NCBI RefSeq assembly: GCF_030503895.2
Contig: NZ_CP129970.2
Span: 3,085,001 to 3,149,000 of the forward strand
DNA: 64,000 nt
Origin: Marivirga arenosa
Lineage (GTDB): Bacteria; Bacteroidota; Bacteroidia; Cytophagales; Cyclobacteriaceae
Direction of reading: 5' to 3'
Position 1 is the stretch's first letter. Each line of letters starts with the position of its first letter. This document shows positions 1 to 6,979 of this stretch, piece by piece. The notes beneath the pieces were generated by a model. It saw only the letters and a program-made list of their open reading frames with translations, was not told the origin of the DNA and searched no databases. A program made the position numbers and the translations under genes.

Positions 1-902
1 AATGGAAGGAAAATTCCCATCTTATTTTGGGAGGCGGGAGTAATATTTTATTAACTGATGACTTTCATGGTTTAGTTGTAATAAATAAAATTAGCGGTAT
101 TAAAAAAGTTGCAGAAGATGATGAAACTGTGACTGTTAAAGTTGGTGGAGGGGTTAATTGGCATGAATTCGTACTATTTACTATCAATAATGATTGGGGA
201 GGTTTAGAAAATTTATCATTAATCCCAGGAACGGTTGGGGCCGCGCCAATGCAAAATATTGGAGCTTACGGTATAGAGATCAAAGATACTTTTGAGAATT
301 TAGAAGCTGTAAATCTGGAAAGTGGAGAAATTGAAAGCTTCAATACTGATGCATGTAAATTTGGTTATCGTGAAAGTGTTTTTAAACACAAACTGAAAGG
401 GAAGTATTTGATAGTGTCAGTAAGTTTCCGATTACACAAAAAGAATTTTCACAAATTAAGTCTTGAATACGGAGTCATTAGAGATGTGCTGGAACAAAGG
501 GATATAAATAAACCCTCTATTAAAGATGTAAGCAATGCTGTTATTGAAATCAGAGAGTCAAAGCTCCCTAATCCTGCAGAAATTGGTAATTCTGGAAGTT
601 TCTTTAAAAATCCTATTATTGACAGTTTTCAATTTGAGGCTTTAAAGGAACAATATCCATCTATTCCTAGCTATGAATTAGAAAGTGGGCAAATAAAACT
701 TGCTGCCGGTTGGTTAATTGAAAAAGCAGGTTGGAAGGGCTATGAAGAGAATGGAGTAGGAGTTCACCATAAGCAAGCGCTTGTGTTGGTGAATCATGGT
801 CAGGGTAGAGGGAGAGATATTTTAAATTTGGCTAAAAAAATACAGAGCTCAATTCAATCTAAGTTTGGTATTGAATTAAGCCCTGAAGTTAATTTTATTT
901 AA
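1..902 (+). CDS. murB: UDP-N-acetylmuramate dehydrogenase MurB (5' end outside window)
   Basis: Reduces UDP-GlcNAc-enolpyruvate to UDP-MurNAc with NADPH and FAD in cytoplasmic peptidoglycan precursor synthesis. The reading frame is open from base 3 of the window, so the N-terminus (about 35-40 residues by family length) is cut off. Visible are the FAD-binding GGGSNIL segment, GTVGAAPMQNIGAYG, the YRES arginine region, the NSGSFFKNP loop carrying the proton-donor serine, and the C-terminal SPEVNFI with the catalytic glutamate. The short arrangement fits type I MurB. It converges with the lipoprotein gene that ends 14 bp away. The TTG at 27 is internal (LGGGSNIL) and is not a start. Confidence 0.97.
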   Translation, partial: WKENSHLILGGGSNILLTDDFHGLVVINKISGIKKVAEDDETVTVKVGGGVNWHEFVLFTINNDWGGLENLSLIPGTVGAAPMQNIGAYGIEIKDTFENLEAVNLESGEIESFNTDACKFGYRESVFKHKLKGKYLIVSVSFRLHKKNFHKLSLEYGVIRDVLEQRDINKPSIKDVSNAVIEIRESKLPNPAEIGNSGSFFKNPIIDSFQFEALKEQYPSIPSYELESGQIKLAAGWLIEKAGWKGYEENGVGVHHKQALVLVNHGQGRGRDILNLAKKIQSSIQSKFGIELSPEVNFI

Positions 903-921
903 TATTATGCTAATATTATTT
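901..921. terminator. AT-only hairpin between convergent genes
   Basis: AATATTA (901-907) and TAATATT (911-917) form a 7-bp stem with a 3-nt loop followed by ATTTTG. It covers the murB stop and the end of the opposite gene. All pairs are A-T, so it is a weak terminator candidate. Confidence 0.35.
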
Positions 922-1413
922 TGATAATGTTAAATCTAAAGAAGTAGACACTTCATCAGTTGTTCCGTCAAAGTCAATATCCTGACTTTGAGATTCAGTG
1001 TAATTTAATACTAATGAACTTTTGGTTGCAGTAATTACATCAAAAGAAAATTCTTCAGCTGTACCTCCATCAAGCGTTAAAACGGTGCCGTCAGAATTAA
1101 TTGACCAAGTTCCCTCACCCGTTGTGTTATTGTCATCTTGAGCTACATAACTTCCGTCACTTTTAAATTCGATTGTACCACCAAAACTATCTTCAAAAGA
1201 AGCCGTTAAAATTTCTTCAACTAAATCAGCAGTAGATTGATCATCAGCAAAAAAATCAGTAAAACTTTCACCATTGATCGTAAAGTCAACTGTAAAGTTA
1301 GTTACATTCCATAGACCTTCTACTTCACCTTCTTTTGCAGTTTCATCATCATTACAAGCTTGGAATAAGAACATGCTTGCTACTAAAACGAATAGTAATT
1401 TTAAATTTTTCAT
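916..1413 (-). CDS. lipocalin-like lipoprotein
   Basis: A 165-residue exported lipoprotein. Residues 1-20 form a signal peptide ending in the lipobox LFQAC, so Cys20 would be lipidated; the following NDDE may favour surface export as in other Bacteroidota, which is inference. The rest resembles the small lipocalin-like proteins of Bacteroidota: EGLWNVTNFT near the mature N-terminus, then FKSDGSYVAQDDNNTTGEGTW and alternating beta strands. No ligand can be inferred. A TACTTTTG -7 box lies at 1437-1444. It is monocistronic, convergent with murB. Confidence 0.8.
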   Translation of the reverse strand: MKNLKLLFVLVASMFLFQACNDDETAKEGEVEGLWNVTNFTVDFTINGESFTDFFADDQSTADLVEEILTASFEDSFGGTIEFKSDGSYVAQDDNNTTGEGTWSINSDGTVLTLDGGTAEEFSFDVITATKSSLVLNYTESQSQDIDFDGTTDEVSTSLDLTLSK

Positions 1414-1436
1414 GTATTTTTAATTAAGTTGAAGTT

Positions 1437-1444
1437 CAAAAGTA
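1437..1444 (-). promoter_or_regulatory. -7 box of the lipocalin-like lipoprotein gene
   Basis: TACTTTTG on the minus strand fits the Bacteroidota TAnnTTTG consensus, 24 bp upstream of the start codon. I see no clear -33 TTTG at the usual distance. Confidence 0.45.
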
Positions 1445-1505
1445 AAAGGTTTTATCGATAATATACCTTTTTCCAGTTTTTACTTTTAGAAAACCATTAG
1501 GTAGA

Positions 1506-1988
1506 TCAAATCATATGTGTAACATTTTGAAGGTTTCCTTCATAGTGTTCTACCTCTACACCAAATTTTTGGAGAAAATCTAGACCTTCATCTCTTTCCA
1601 AGCCTTTATATTGAGCGTAAGAATTTAGGTAAATTACTTTTTTTATTCCCATGCTAAAAATAATTCTCGCACATGATAGGCAAGGGGATAGCGTAACATA
1701 AAGAGTGGAGTTCTCTACGGAAGCATTATTCTTAACAGCATACATAATGGCATTCTGTTCAGCATGAATTGCTAACATACAGCTTCCCTTAGAATCGAGT
1801 CCACAGCCTTTACCAGGGAACTCCTCATCACAGTTATGAGTACCTGCAGGAGGCCCATTATAGCCGATAGAAATAATTCTTGTTTCTTTTGTTAACACTG
1901 CACCCACATGCCTTTTTATGCAATGAGAACGTTTTGCTAGGTTTACAGCTAGCTCCATGAAAATATCATCGAATTGTGGTTTTTCCAT
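1506..1988 (-). CDS. deoxycytidylate (dCMP) deaminase
   Basis: Zinc-dependent deaminase converting dCMP to dUMP for thymidylate supply. The 160 residues carry HAEQNAI (zinc His and catalytic Glu) and SPCLSCARII (two zinc cysteines). An insert with CDEEFPGKGCGLDSKGSC between the N-terminal part and HAE is typical of the dCMP deaminase/ComEB group, whose allosteric versions also bind dCTP. The full length matches the family. A TATATTTG -7 box sits only 5 bp before the ATG, so the transcript may be leaderless. Confidence 0.93.
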   Translation of the reverse strand: MEKPQFDDIFMELAVNLAKRSHCIKRHVGAVLTKETRIISIGYNGPPAGTHNCDEEFPGKGCGLDSKGSCMLAIHAEQNAIMYAVKNNASVENSTLYVTLSPCLSCARIIFSMGIKKVIYLNSYAQYKGLERDEGLDFLQKFGVEVEHYEGNLQNVTHMI

Positions 1989-1992
1989 AAAA

Positions 1993-2000
1993 CAAATATA
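1993..2000 (-). promoter_or_regulatory. -7 box of the dCMP deaminase gene
   Basis: TATATTTG on the minus strand, ending 5 bp before the ATG at 1988. With initiation about 6-7 nt after the box, the message would begin at or next to the start codon. Confidence 0.45.
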
Positions 2001-2060
2001 AGGGATAATGGCACTATGATTAATAAAATTGTAAATTGCTTTAAAATAAAACAGGAAATC

Positions 2061-2609
2061 ATGAAAAAATTATTCACATCAATTTTAGCTTGTTTCATCA
2101 TGCTTGCTATTTTTAGTATTGATGCGCATGCGCAAGAAGCTTTAAAACAAAAGCCAAGTCCTTTAGGAATGGTTACTTATACTTTCGAAGATACTTACGT
2201 AAAGGTGACTTACGGAAGACCTCATTTAAGAGGTAGAGAAGCTTTTACAGAAACATCAGAATTAGCTCCTTTAGGAAAAATATGGAGAACGGGAGCTAAT
2301 GAAGCAACTGAAATTACCGTAACTTCTGATGTAAAAATGGCCGGTGAAACTGTTCCTGCTGGAACATATTCTATGTTTACTATACCAGGTGCTAAAAGCT
2401 GGACTATAATTTTAAATAAAGATGTTGGCCAATGGGGAGCATATAAGTATGATGAAGAACAAGATTTATTGAGATTCGAAGTTCCGGTTAATAAATCAGA
2501 TGAGATGTATGAACCCTTTACAATCAGATTTGATCAAGCAAATGGTGATGTTAGCCTTCAAATGATTTGGGCGAATACTATGATAAGTATCCCATTTGAA
2601 TTTCTATAA
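2061..2609 (+). CDS. secreted DUF2911 domain protein
   Basis: A 182-residue exported protein common in Bacteroidota. I chose ATG 2061 because it opens a clean signal peptide (MKKLFTSILACFIMLAIFS, cleavage after AHA) and has an AGGAA sequence 5 nt upstream; the frame runs back to 1974 without a signal-like start. The mature part shows DUF2911 hallmarks: YTFEDTYVKVTYGRPHLRGR, then GKIWRTGANEATEI and GTYSMFTIPG. The function of the family is unknown; it looks like a small periplasmic beta-sandwich. A strong terminator follows. Confidence 0.88.
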   Translation: MKKLFTSILACFIMLAIFSIDAHAQEALKQKPSPLGMVTYTFEDTYVKVTYGRPHLRGREAFTETSELAPLGKIWRTGANEATEITVTSDVKMAGETVPAGTYSMFTIPGAKSWTIILNKDVGQWGAYKYDEEQDLLRFEVPVNKSDEMYEPFTIRFDQANGDVSLQMIWANTMISIPFEFL

Positions 2610-2643
2610 GAATATTAATATCAGTATTTAATTATTTTTATAG

Positions 2644-2678
2644 TAGCTGCCATGCTTTCGTATGGCAGCTATTTTTTT
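2644..2678 (+). terminator. Rho-independent terminator after the DUF2911 gene
   Basis: TAGCTGCCAT (2644-2653) pairs perfectly with ATGGCAGCTA (2662-2671) around an 8-nt loop and is followed by seven T. Confidence 0.92.
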
Positions 2679-2710
2679 GTTCTCATTTTTCCACTATATC
2701 CATTTTAGCT

Positions 2711-3136
2711 ATGAAGTTTTTAAAAGAATTTAAGGAATTTGCAATTAAAGGAAATGTATTTGATATGGCAATTGGGATCATTATTGGTTCAGCTTTTACT
2801 AAAGTAGTCAATTCAATTGTTTCAGATTTGATTATGCCTATTCTTAGCATTTTCGTTGGGAGAATAAATTTTAAAGATCTTAAGTATGTATTTAGAGCGG
2901 AAGAGTACGATAAGGAAGGTAATTTGCTTCATGCAGCTGTTTCCATTAATTATGGTAATTTAATTCAATCTTCTGTCGATTTTCTAATCATTGCCTTTTG
3001 CATTTATTTAGTAGTGAAGACATTTAATAAATTAAGGAAAAGGTCTGAAAATGAGGAAGACAATACTGTGGCAACACCTAAAAATATTGAGTTGTTAGCT
3101 GAAATAAGAGATCTTTTAAAAGAGAATAGAAAATAA
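2711..3136 (+). CDS. mscL: large-conductance mechanosensitive channel MscL
   Basis: Homopentameric inner-membrane channel that opens under extreme turgor and releases solutes during hypo-osmotic shock. The 141 residues match the family: amphipathic N-terminal helix (FLKEFKEFAIKGN), TM1 with VFDMAIGIIIGSAFTKVV, a periplasmic loop, TM2 (SVDFLIIAFCIYLVV) and a charged C-terminal helix ending in EIRDLLKENRK. It stands alone between a terminator and the next gene on the same strand, fitting a marine or salt-variable habitat. Confidence 0.97.
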   Translation: MKFLKEFKEFAIKGNVFDMAIGIIIGSAFTKVVNSIVSDLIMPILSIFVGRINFKDLKYVFRAEEYDKEGNLLHAAVSINYGNLIQSSVDFLIIAFCIYLVVKTFNKLRKRSENEEDNTVATPKNIELLAEIRDLLKENRK

Positions 3137-3203
3137 TCCTTTTGGTAAAGCATTTCCTTGTCATTACAATTATTGCTAAATTCAATGATCAAACATCATA
3201 ACT

Positions 3204-4100
3204 ATGGAAAGACGTAAATTTATTAGAAATGCAGGTATTGCATCTGCCTTAGCTTTTGTTTCTCCCTCTATTTTAGCTTCATGTAGTTCAAACGTACAGG
3301 GAGTAGCGGGTGAGGCTGGTCTACAAATCTATACTCTTAGGAAAAGTCTAGAAGAGGATTTCAAAGGGACTATTGAACGAGCTGCTAAAATAGGCTATAA
3401 AAATCTAGAATTATTTAATTATTCTAATGGGAAGTACTTTGGCAACAGTATAAAGGAAGTCAAGTCTATATTTAATAATTTAGGTGTGAAAGCTAAAAGT
3501 AGTCATGTATTAACGGGCTGGTCTATGCCAGATAATGTTGGGACAATGACAAATGACTGGGAACGAACTGTAGCAGATGCTGCTGAGCTAGGCCAATCAT
3601 ACATAGTATGCGCGTATTTATTTGATTCTGAACGAAAATCTATTGATGACTATAAAAATCTTTCCGATTTACTGAACTCCTGTGGAGAAACGGCTAAAGA
3701 ATATGGATTGCAAATGGCGTATCATAATCATGATTTTGAATTCATGAAATTAGACGGTGAAATTCCATACGACCTTTTACTTTCTGAATGTGACCTTAAT
3801 CTAGTTAAATTTGAATTAGACTTATACTGGACGGCAAGGGCAGGGGTAGACCCCATTCAATATTTTAAGGATAATGAGGGAAGGTTTCCACTTTGGCATG
3901 TAAAGGATATGGCAGCTGGAGAAGATCAGTTTTTCTCAGCTGTTGGAGAAGGTGTGATTGATTGGAAGAATATCTTTAATCATGCATCTACAGCTGGATT
4001 AAAGCAATTCTTTGTTGAACAAGATGATACGAAAAGTGGTAAACCTTTTGAAGAGATTACTAAAAGTTACGAATACTTAAAGGGAATTAAAAAGAGTTAG
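3204..4100 (+). CDS. Tat-exported sugar phosphate isomerase/epimerase-like TIM barrel
   Basis: 298 residues. The N-terminus has a twin-arginine-type motif (RRKFIR) followed by a hydrophobic stretch and LASCSS, which could also act as a lipobox. The body is a xylose-isomerase-like (AP endonuclease 2 superfamily) TIM barrel: GLQIYTLR, AYHNHDFEF, LVKFELDLYW, WHVKD and FVEQDD supply the usual metal-binding His/Glu/Asp positions. Close to a DUF1080 lipoprotein and a Gfo/Idh/MocA enzyme, it probably works on oxidised sugars (3-keto-glycosides) in the envelope. Its substrate cannot be read from sequence. Confidence 0.85.
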   Translation: MERRKFIRNAGIASALAFVSPSILASCSSNVQGVAGEAGLQIYTLRKSLEEDFKGTIERAAKIGYKNLELFNYSNGKYFGNSIKEVKSIFNNLGVKAKSSHVLTGWSMPDNVGTMTNDWERTVADAAELGQSYIVCAYLFDSERKSIDDYKNLSDLLNSCGETAKEYGLQMAYHNHDFEFMKLDGEIPYDLLLSECDLNLVKFELDLYWTARAGVDPIQYFKDNEGRFPLWHVKDMAAGEDQFFSAVGEGVIDWKNIFNHASTAGLKQFFVEQDDTKSGKPFEEITKSYEYLKGIKKS

Positions 4101-4162
4101 AAGTTAGAAGTGGGAAGTCAGAAGTTGGAGGTTCTTAGAGCTTCCAACTTCCGACTTTTACC
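4096..4162 (+). repeat. degenerate heptad repeat that folds into a bidirectional terminator
   Basis: Starting inside the stop codon of the TIM-barrel gene are successive 7-mers GTTAGAA, GTTAGAA, GTGGGAA, GTCAGAA, GTTGGAG (4096-4130), then the same units in inverted orientation (CTTCCAACTTCCGAC, 4141-4155). The two halves pair at 13 of 15 positions around a 9-nt loop, with TTTTA after the stem. The hairpin separates two convergent genes. A related block follows the DEAD-box helicase gene. Confidence 0.75.
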
Positions 4163-4984
4163 TTACTTCAATTCTTTGATTTTGATATTTCTATACCAAA
4201 CATTATCTCCATGATCTTGTAAAGCAATTAAACCTGAAGGAGCAATATTACCCCAGTTTTCGTTAATCTCAGCCCATTTACTGTTAGCGATTAAATCAGC
4301 CATTCTATCAGAACCGATTGTATATTGAACCACGGTGTCGCCATTTTGGATATGCACAATGTCATTACCTTTAGCAATTACTTCAGCTTTATTCCATGTG
4401 CCATGTCCTTTGAAGTTCTGCGGATCAGCAGGGATTAGGTCATATAATGAACCTGCCTGTCTGTTTCCATTCTTTCCTAATTTAGCATCAGGGTGATGAG
4501 CATTATCAAGTACTTGCATTTCTGGAGCTGTTTTCCAGATATAATCGAACTCTTCTTTCCCTCTATATAATATACCAGAGTTGGCAGCACTATCAACCAT
4601 CCACTCAATACTTAAATGGAAATCGCCAAACTCTTTGTCATATACAATATCTCCACCATCTTTTGCTCCAGCTTCACCTCTTCCTGATCCTTGTATATGT
4701 AAAGCTTCATTTTCAATATTCCACGCAACTGGAAATGTTTCTTTTTTGTAACCTCTCCAACCTTCTGTTGATTTACCGTCAAATAATAACATCCAACCAT
4801 CTGCTTTTTCTGCTTCCGTTAAAGTATTGTGCATTTCTTCTGCTGGTTGAGCTTCTGCTACTTCTTCAACCATCTCTTCTTTAGCTTCTGCATCTGAAGC
4901 TTCTTCTGAGTTTCCCTTTTTACTACTATCGCATGCGTAAATTGCCATCATGGCAACACAACCGATAAATATTGATTTTTTCAT
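4163..4984 (-). CDS. DUF1080 (3-keto-disaccharide hydrolase family) lipoprotein
   Basis: 273 residues with a lipoprotein signal peptide (MAIYAC, lipidated Cys18), an acidic Glu/Ala-rich linker (residues 25-55) and one DUF1080 domain: GWMLLFDGKSTEGWRGY, GGDIVYDKEFGDFHLSIEW, NSGILYRGKE, AGSLYDLIPA, WNKAEVIAKG and GLIALQDHG. Family members are concanavalin-like sandwiches, several of which act on 3-keto-glycosides. The Gfo/Idh/MocA gene lies 136 bp upstream on the same strand, so co-transcription is possible. Activity here is inferred from family and neighbours. Confidence 0.9.
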   Translation of the reverse strand: MKKSIFIGCVAMMAIYACDSSKKGNSEEASDAEAKEEMVEEVAEAQPAEEMHNTLTEAEKADGWMLLFDGKSTEGWRGYKKETFPVAWNIENEALHIQGSGRGEAGAKDGGDIVYDKEFGDFHLSIEWMVDSAANSGILYRGKEEFDYIWKTAPEMQVLDNAHHPDAKLGKNGNRQAGSLYDLIPADPQNFKGHGTWNKAEVIAKGNDIVHIQNGDTVVQYTIGSDRMADLIANSKWAEINENWGNIAPSGLIALQDHGDNVWYRNIKIKELK

Positions 4985-5120
4985 GTTTTTATATTTAAAA
5001 ATTTAGAAAATATATGTGATTGTATTTATTTAATAGATTATAGTCATACCTCATATTTCAAATTAACTTAAATCAATAAAAATGAGATTTATGAGCTATG
5101 ACTAACAATAATTTATTATA

Positions 5121-6611
5121 TCAATAGCTCCAGCCCTCTCTATATGTTCTTTTGATATATTCTTTGGCTGCTTGCTTCGCATTCATGGTGTCATATTTCG
5201 TATCGAATCTTGGATCACCATCAACAACAGTAAAGCTATCTGTAGTTACTACTCTAATTTGTTCATCATCGCCAATGTTGGTGATTTCCATTTTCTCAGC
5301 ATCCCAATCTAGCTTTCTTCTTAGATCTTGAAGTCTAACAGCAAGATTACCCGCAACCACTACTTCGTTTAATGGTCCTGCATAAGCAAAGTTAGAGCTA
5401 CATTCAACTCTTGATTTCTTATCTTCTTTTGCTGCTCTTACCCAGTCCATTTCATGACCGCCTTCCATAGCTTTAGGAATTCTTCTTAATTCATTAGTAA
5501 CGGGTGGTGGATTATCCTCTCTACCAATAATAAATGGATCCATAGCGTAAGTACCGCAGACTAAAGTTCCTTTAGTACCGTAGAAGATTGCACCGCCCCA
5601 ACCTCTTTGGTCACCAGGGTACATACCTTCTTTCAAGCCTTCAGGTCTGTCAGGTTTTAGGCCTCCATCATACCATGTGAATTCTACTCCAGGCATATTG
5701 ATTTTACCTTTCTTAGGTCTTTCTCCAAAATAATAGGTTACTTTTTCAGCCATTGGAGCACTTTCAGTATTTACCTGAGATGAACTTGCTTCAAAGGCAT
5801 ATGGGTAACCTAATTCTAAAGCTTTATAAACAGGATCCATAATATGACAAGCCATATCACCTAATGCACCAGTACCGAAGTCCCACCATGCTCGCCAGTT
5901 CCACGGAGTATAAGCTTCGTGATAAGGCCTATATTGTGCAGGTCCTATGAATAAGTCCCAATCCAGTGTTTTAGGAACGTCCATTTTCTCACCTGGTCTT
6001 TCTAAGCCTTGTGGCCATATAGGTCTATCTGTCCAAGCATCCACTTTTGTAACTTCTCCGATTTCTCCATTCCAAATCCATTCGCACACTTTACGCATGT
6101 CATCAGAAGAATTCCCTTGGTTACCCATTTGGGTAGCCACACCTGTTTCATCCGCTAATTCTCTTAATTTTCTTGACTCATAAACGGAATGAGTCAAAGG
6201 CTTTTGAAGATAAATATGTTTTCCAGCATTCATAGAATCTTTAGCTGAAACATAATGTGTATGGTCAGGAGTACTAATCATTACAGCATCAATATCCTTG
6301 TCCATTTCTTCTAACATTTTTCGATAATCCTTATATTTTTTTGCTTTAGGATAATCTTTAAATGTTCTATCAGCATATTTCCAATCCACATCTGCTAAAG
6401 CCACAATGTTTTGTGAATTCATGTGGCGTAAATTGGTACGGCCCATACCGCCCACACCAATTCCTGCAATATTTAGTTTATCGCTAGGTGCTGTATGACC
6501 TAAGCCTGCGATTACATTGCTTGGTACTATAGTTATACCTGCAGCAGCTAATCCCATATTCCTTAGGAATTTCCGTCTATTTAAGTGATTATCTTTATTT
6601 GAGTCGTCCAT
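5121..6611 (-). CDS. Tat-exported Gfo/Idh/MocA family oxidoreductase
   Basis: 496 residues. The N-terminus has a twin-arginine signal (NRRKFLRNMG followed by a hydrophobic stretch), then a Rossmann fold with GIGVGGMGRTNLRHM and ALADVD for NAD(P), the STPDHTH motif, and the EKP-like YLQKPLTHS containing the catalytic lysine. The C-terminal half is the usual alpha/beta domain with WNWRAWWDFGTGALGDMACHIMD. The enzyme should be folded with its cofactor before export and probably oxidises or reduces sugar hydroxyls. Together with the adjacent DUF1080 and TIM-barrel genes it suggests periplasmic 3-keto-sugar conversion. Confidence 0.92.
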   Translation of the reverse strand: MDDSNKDNHLNRRKFLRNMGLAAAGITIVPSNVIAGLGHTAPSDKLNIAGIGVGGMGRTNLRHMNSQNIVALADVDWKYADRTFKDYPKAKKYKDYRKMLEEMDKDIDAVMISTPDHTHYVSAKDSMNAGKHIYLQKPLTHSVYESRKLRELADETGVATQMGNQGNSSDDMRKVCEWIWNGEIGEVTKVDAWTDRPIWPQGLERPGEKMDVPKTLDWDLFIGPAQYRPYHEAYTPWNWRAWWDFGTGALGDMACHIMDPVYKALELGYPYAFEASSSQVNTESAPMAEKVTYYFGERPKKGKINMPGVEFTWYDGGLKPDRPEGLKEGMYPGDQRGWGGAIFYGTKGTLVCGTYAMDPFIIGREDNPPPVTNELRRIPKAMEGGHEMDWVRAAKEDKKSRVECSSNFAYAGPLNEVVVAGNLAVRLQDLRRKLDWDAEKMEITNIGDDEQIRVVTTDSFTVVDGDPRFDTKYDTMNAKQAAKEYIKRTYREGWSY

Positions 6612-6803
6612 AATAAATAGTTTTATGAGTTTTTGATTGGAATGAAATTATGAAATCTCTCGAATAAAACATAAAATAATTTGGTAAAAGGTCGTGGCTG
6701 TATTGTAATAAGGAAGATAAGTGATTGATATACAGTATTTAATTTGTTTTTCTTGATAGTGTATTTTTTACACTTAGTGGTTTTAGTGGAGTAGAGGTAT
6801 CAC

Positions 6804-6840
6804 AATAAAAAAGCCTTTCTGCATTACTGCAAAAAGGCTT
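6804..6840 (-). terminator. Rho-independent terminator of the DEAD-box helicase unit
   Basis: AAGCCTTTCTGCA (6811-6823) pairs with TGCAAAAAGGCTT (6828-6840) with a single internal mismatch and a 4-nt loop. On the minus strand a T-run follows at 6810-6804. Confidence 0.9.
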
Positions 6841-6891
6841 CATTTATTTGGGAAATTTTAGGTTTCGATCGATTATCTTCCTAATTCCATC

Positions 6892-6979
6892 TCAATGTCT
6901 GACCTTCGGTACCGACATGAATTGGTCATAGTTTTCAAATTCCAATCTTCCTAACTTCAAGTATTCCAACTTCCGTCTC
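6892..6979 (-). repeat. degenerate GAAGTTGGAA-type heptad/octad repeat after a stop codon
   Basis: Read on the minus strand right after the helicase TAG (6982-6980) are units such as GACGGAA, GTTGGAA, GAAGTTAG and GAAGATTGGAA, later GGAATTAGGAAGATAA. They share the 7-8 bp rhythm and vocabulary of the repeat at 4096-4162, and both blocks begin immediately after a stop codon. An open frame crosses this block, but nothing supports it as coding. Confidence 0.55.

Larger units (their letters stand above)
6612..6979. other. 368-bp intergenic region
   Basis: Lies between the start of the Gfo/Idh gene and the stop of the DEAD-box helicase gene, both on the minus strand. It holds a strong minus-strand terminator (6811-6840) and a heptad-repeat block (about 6892-6979). 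The 6612-6800 part is AT-rich; I see no gene and no TAnnTTTG box for the Gfo/Idh gene. Confidence 0.6.

Noticed and set aside
4096-4162. Heptad repeats as a CRISPR array
   Set aside because: Units are 7 bp, degenerate and without spacers; no cas genes.
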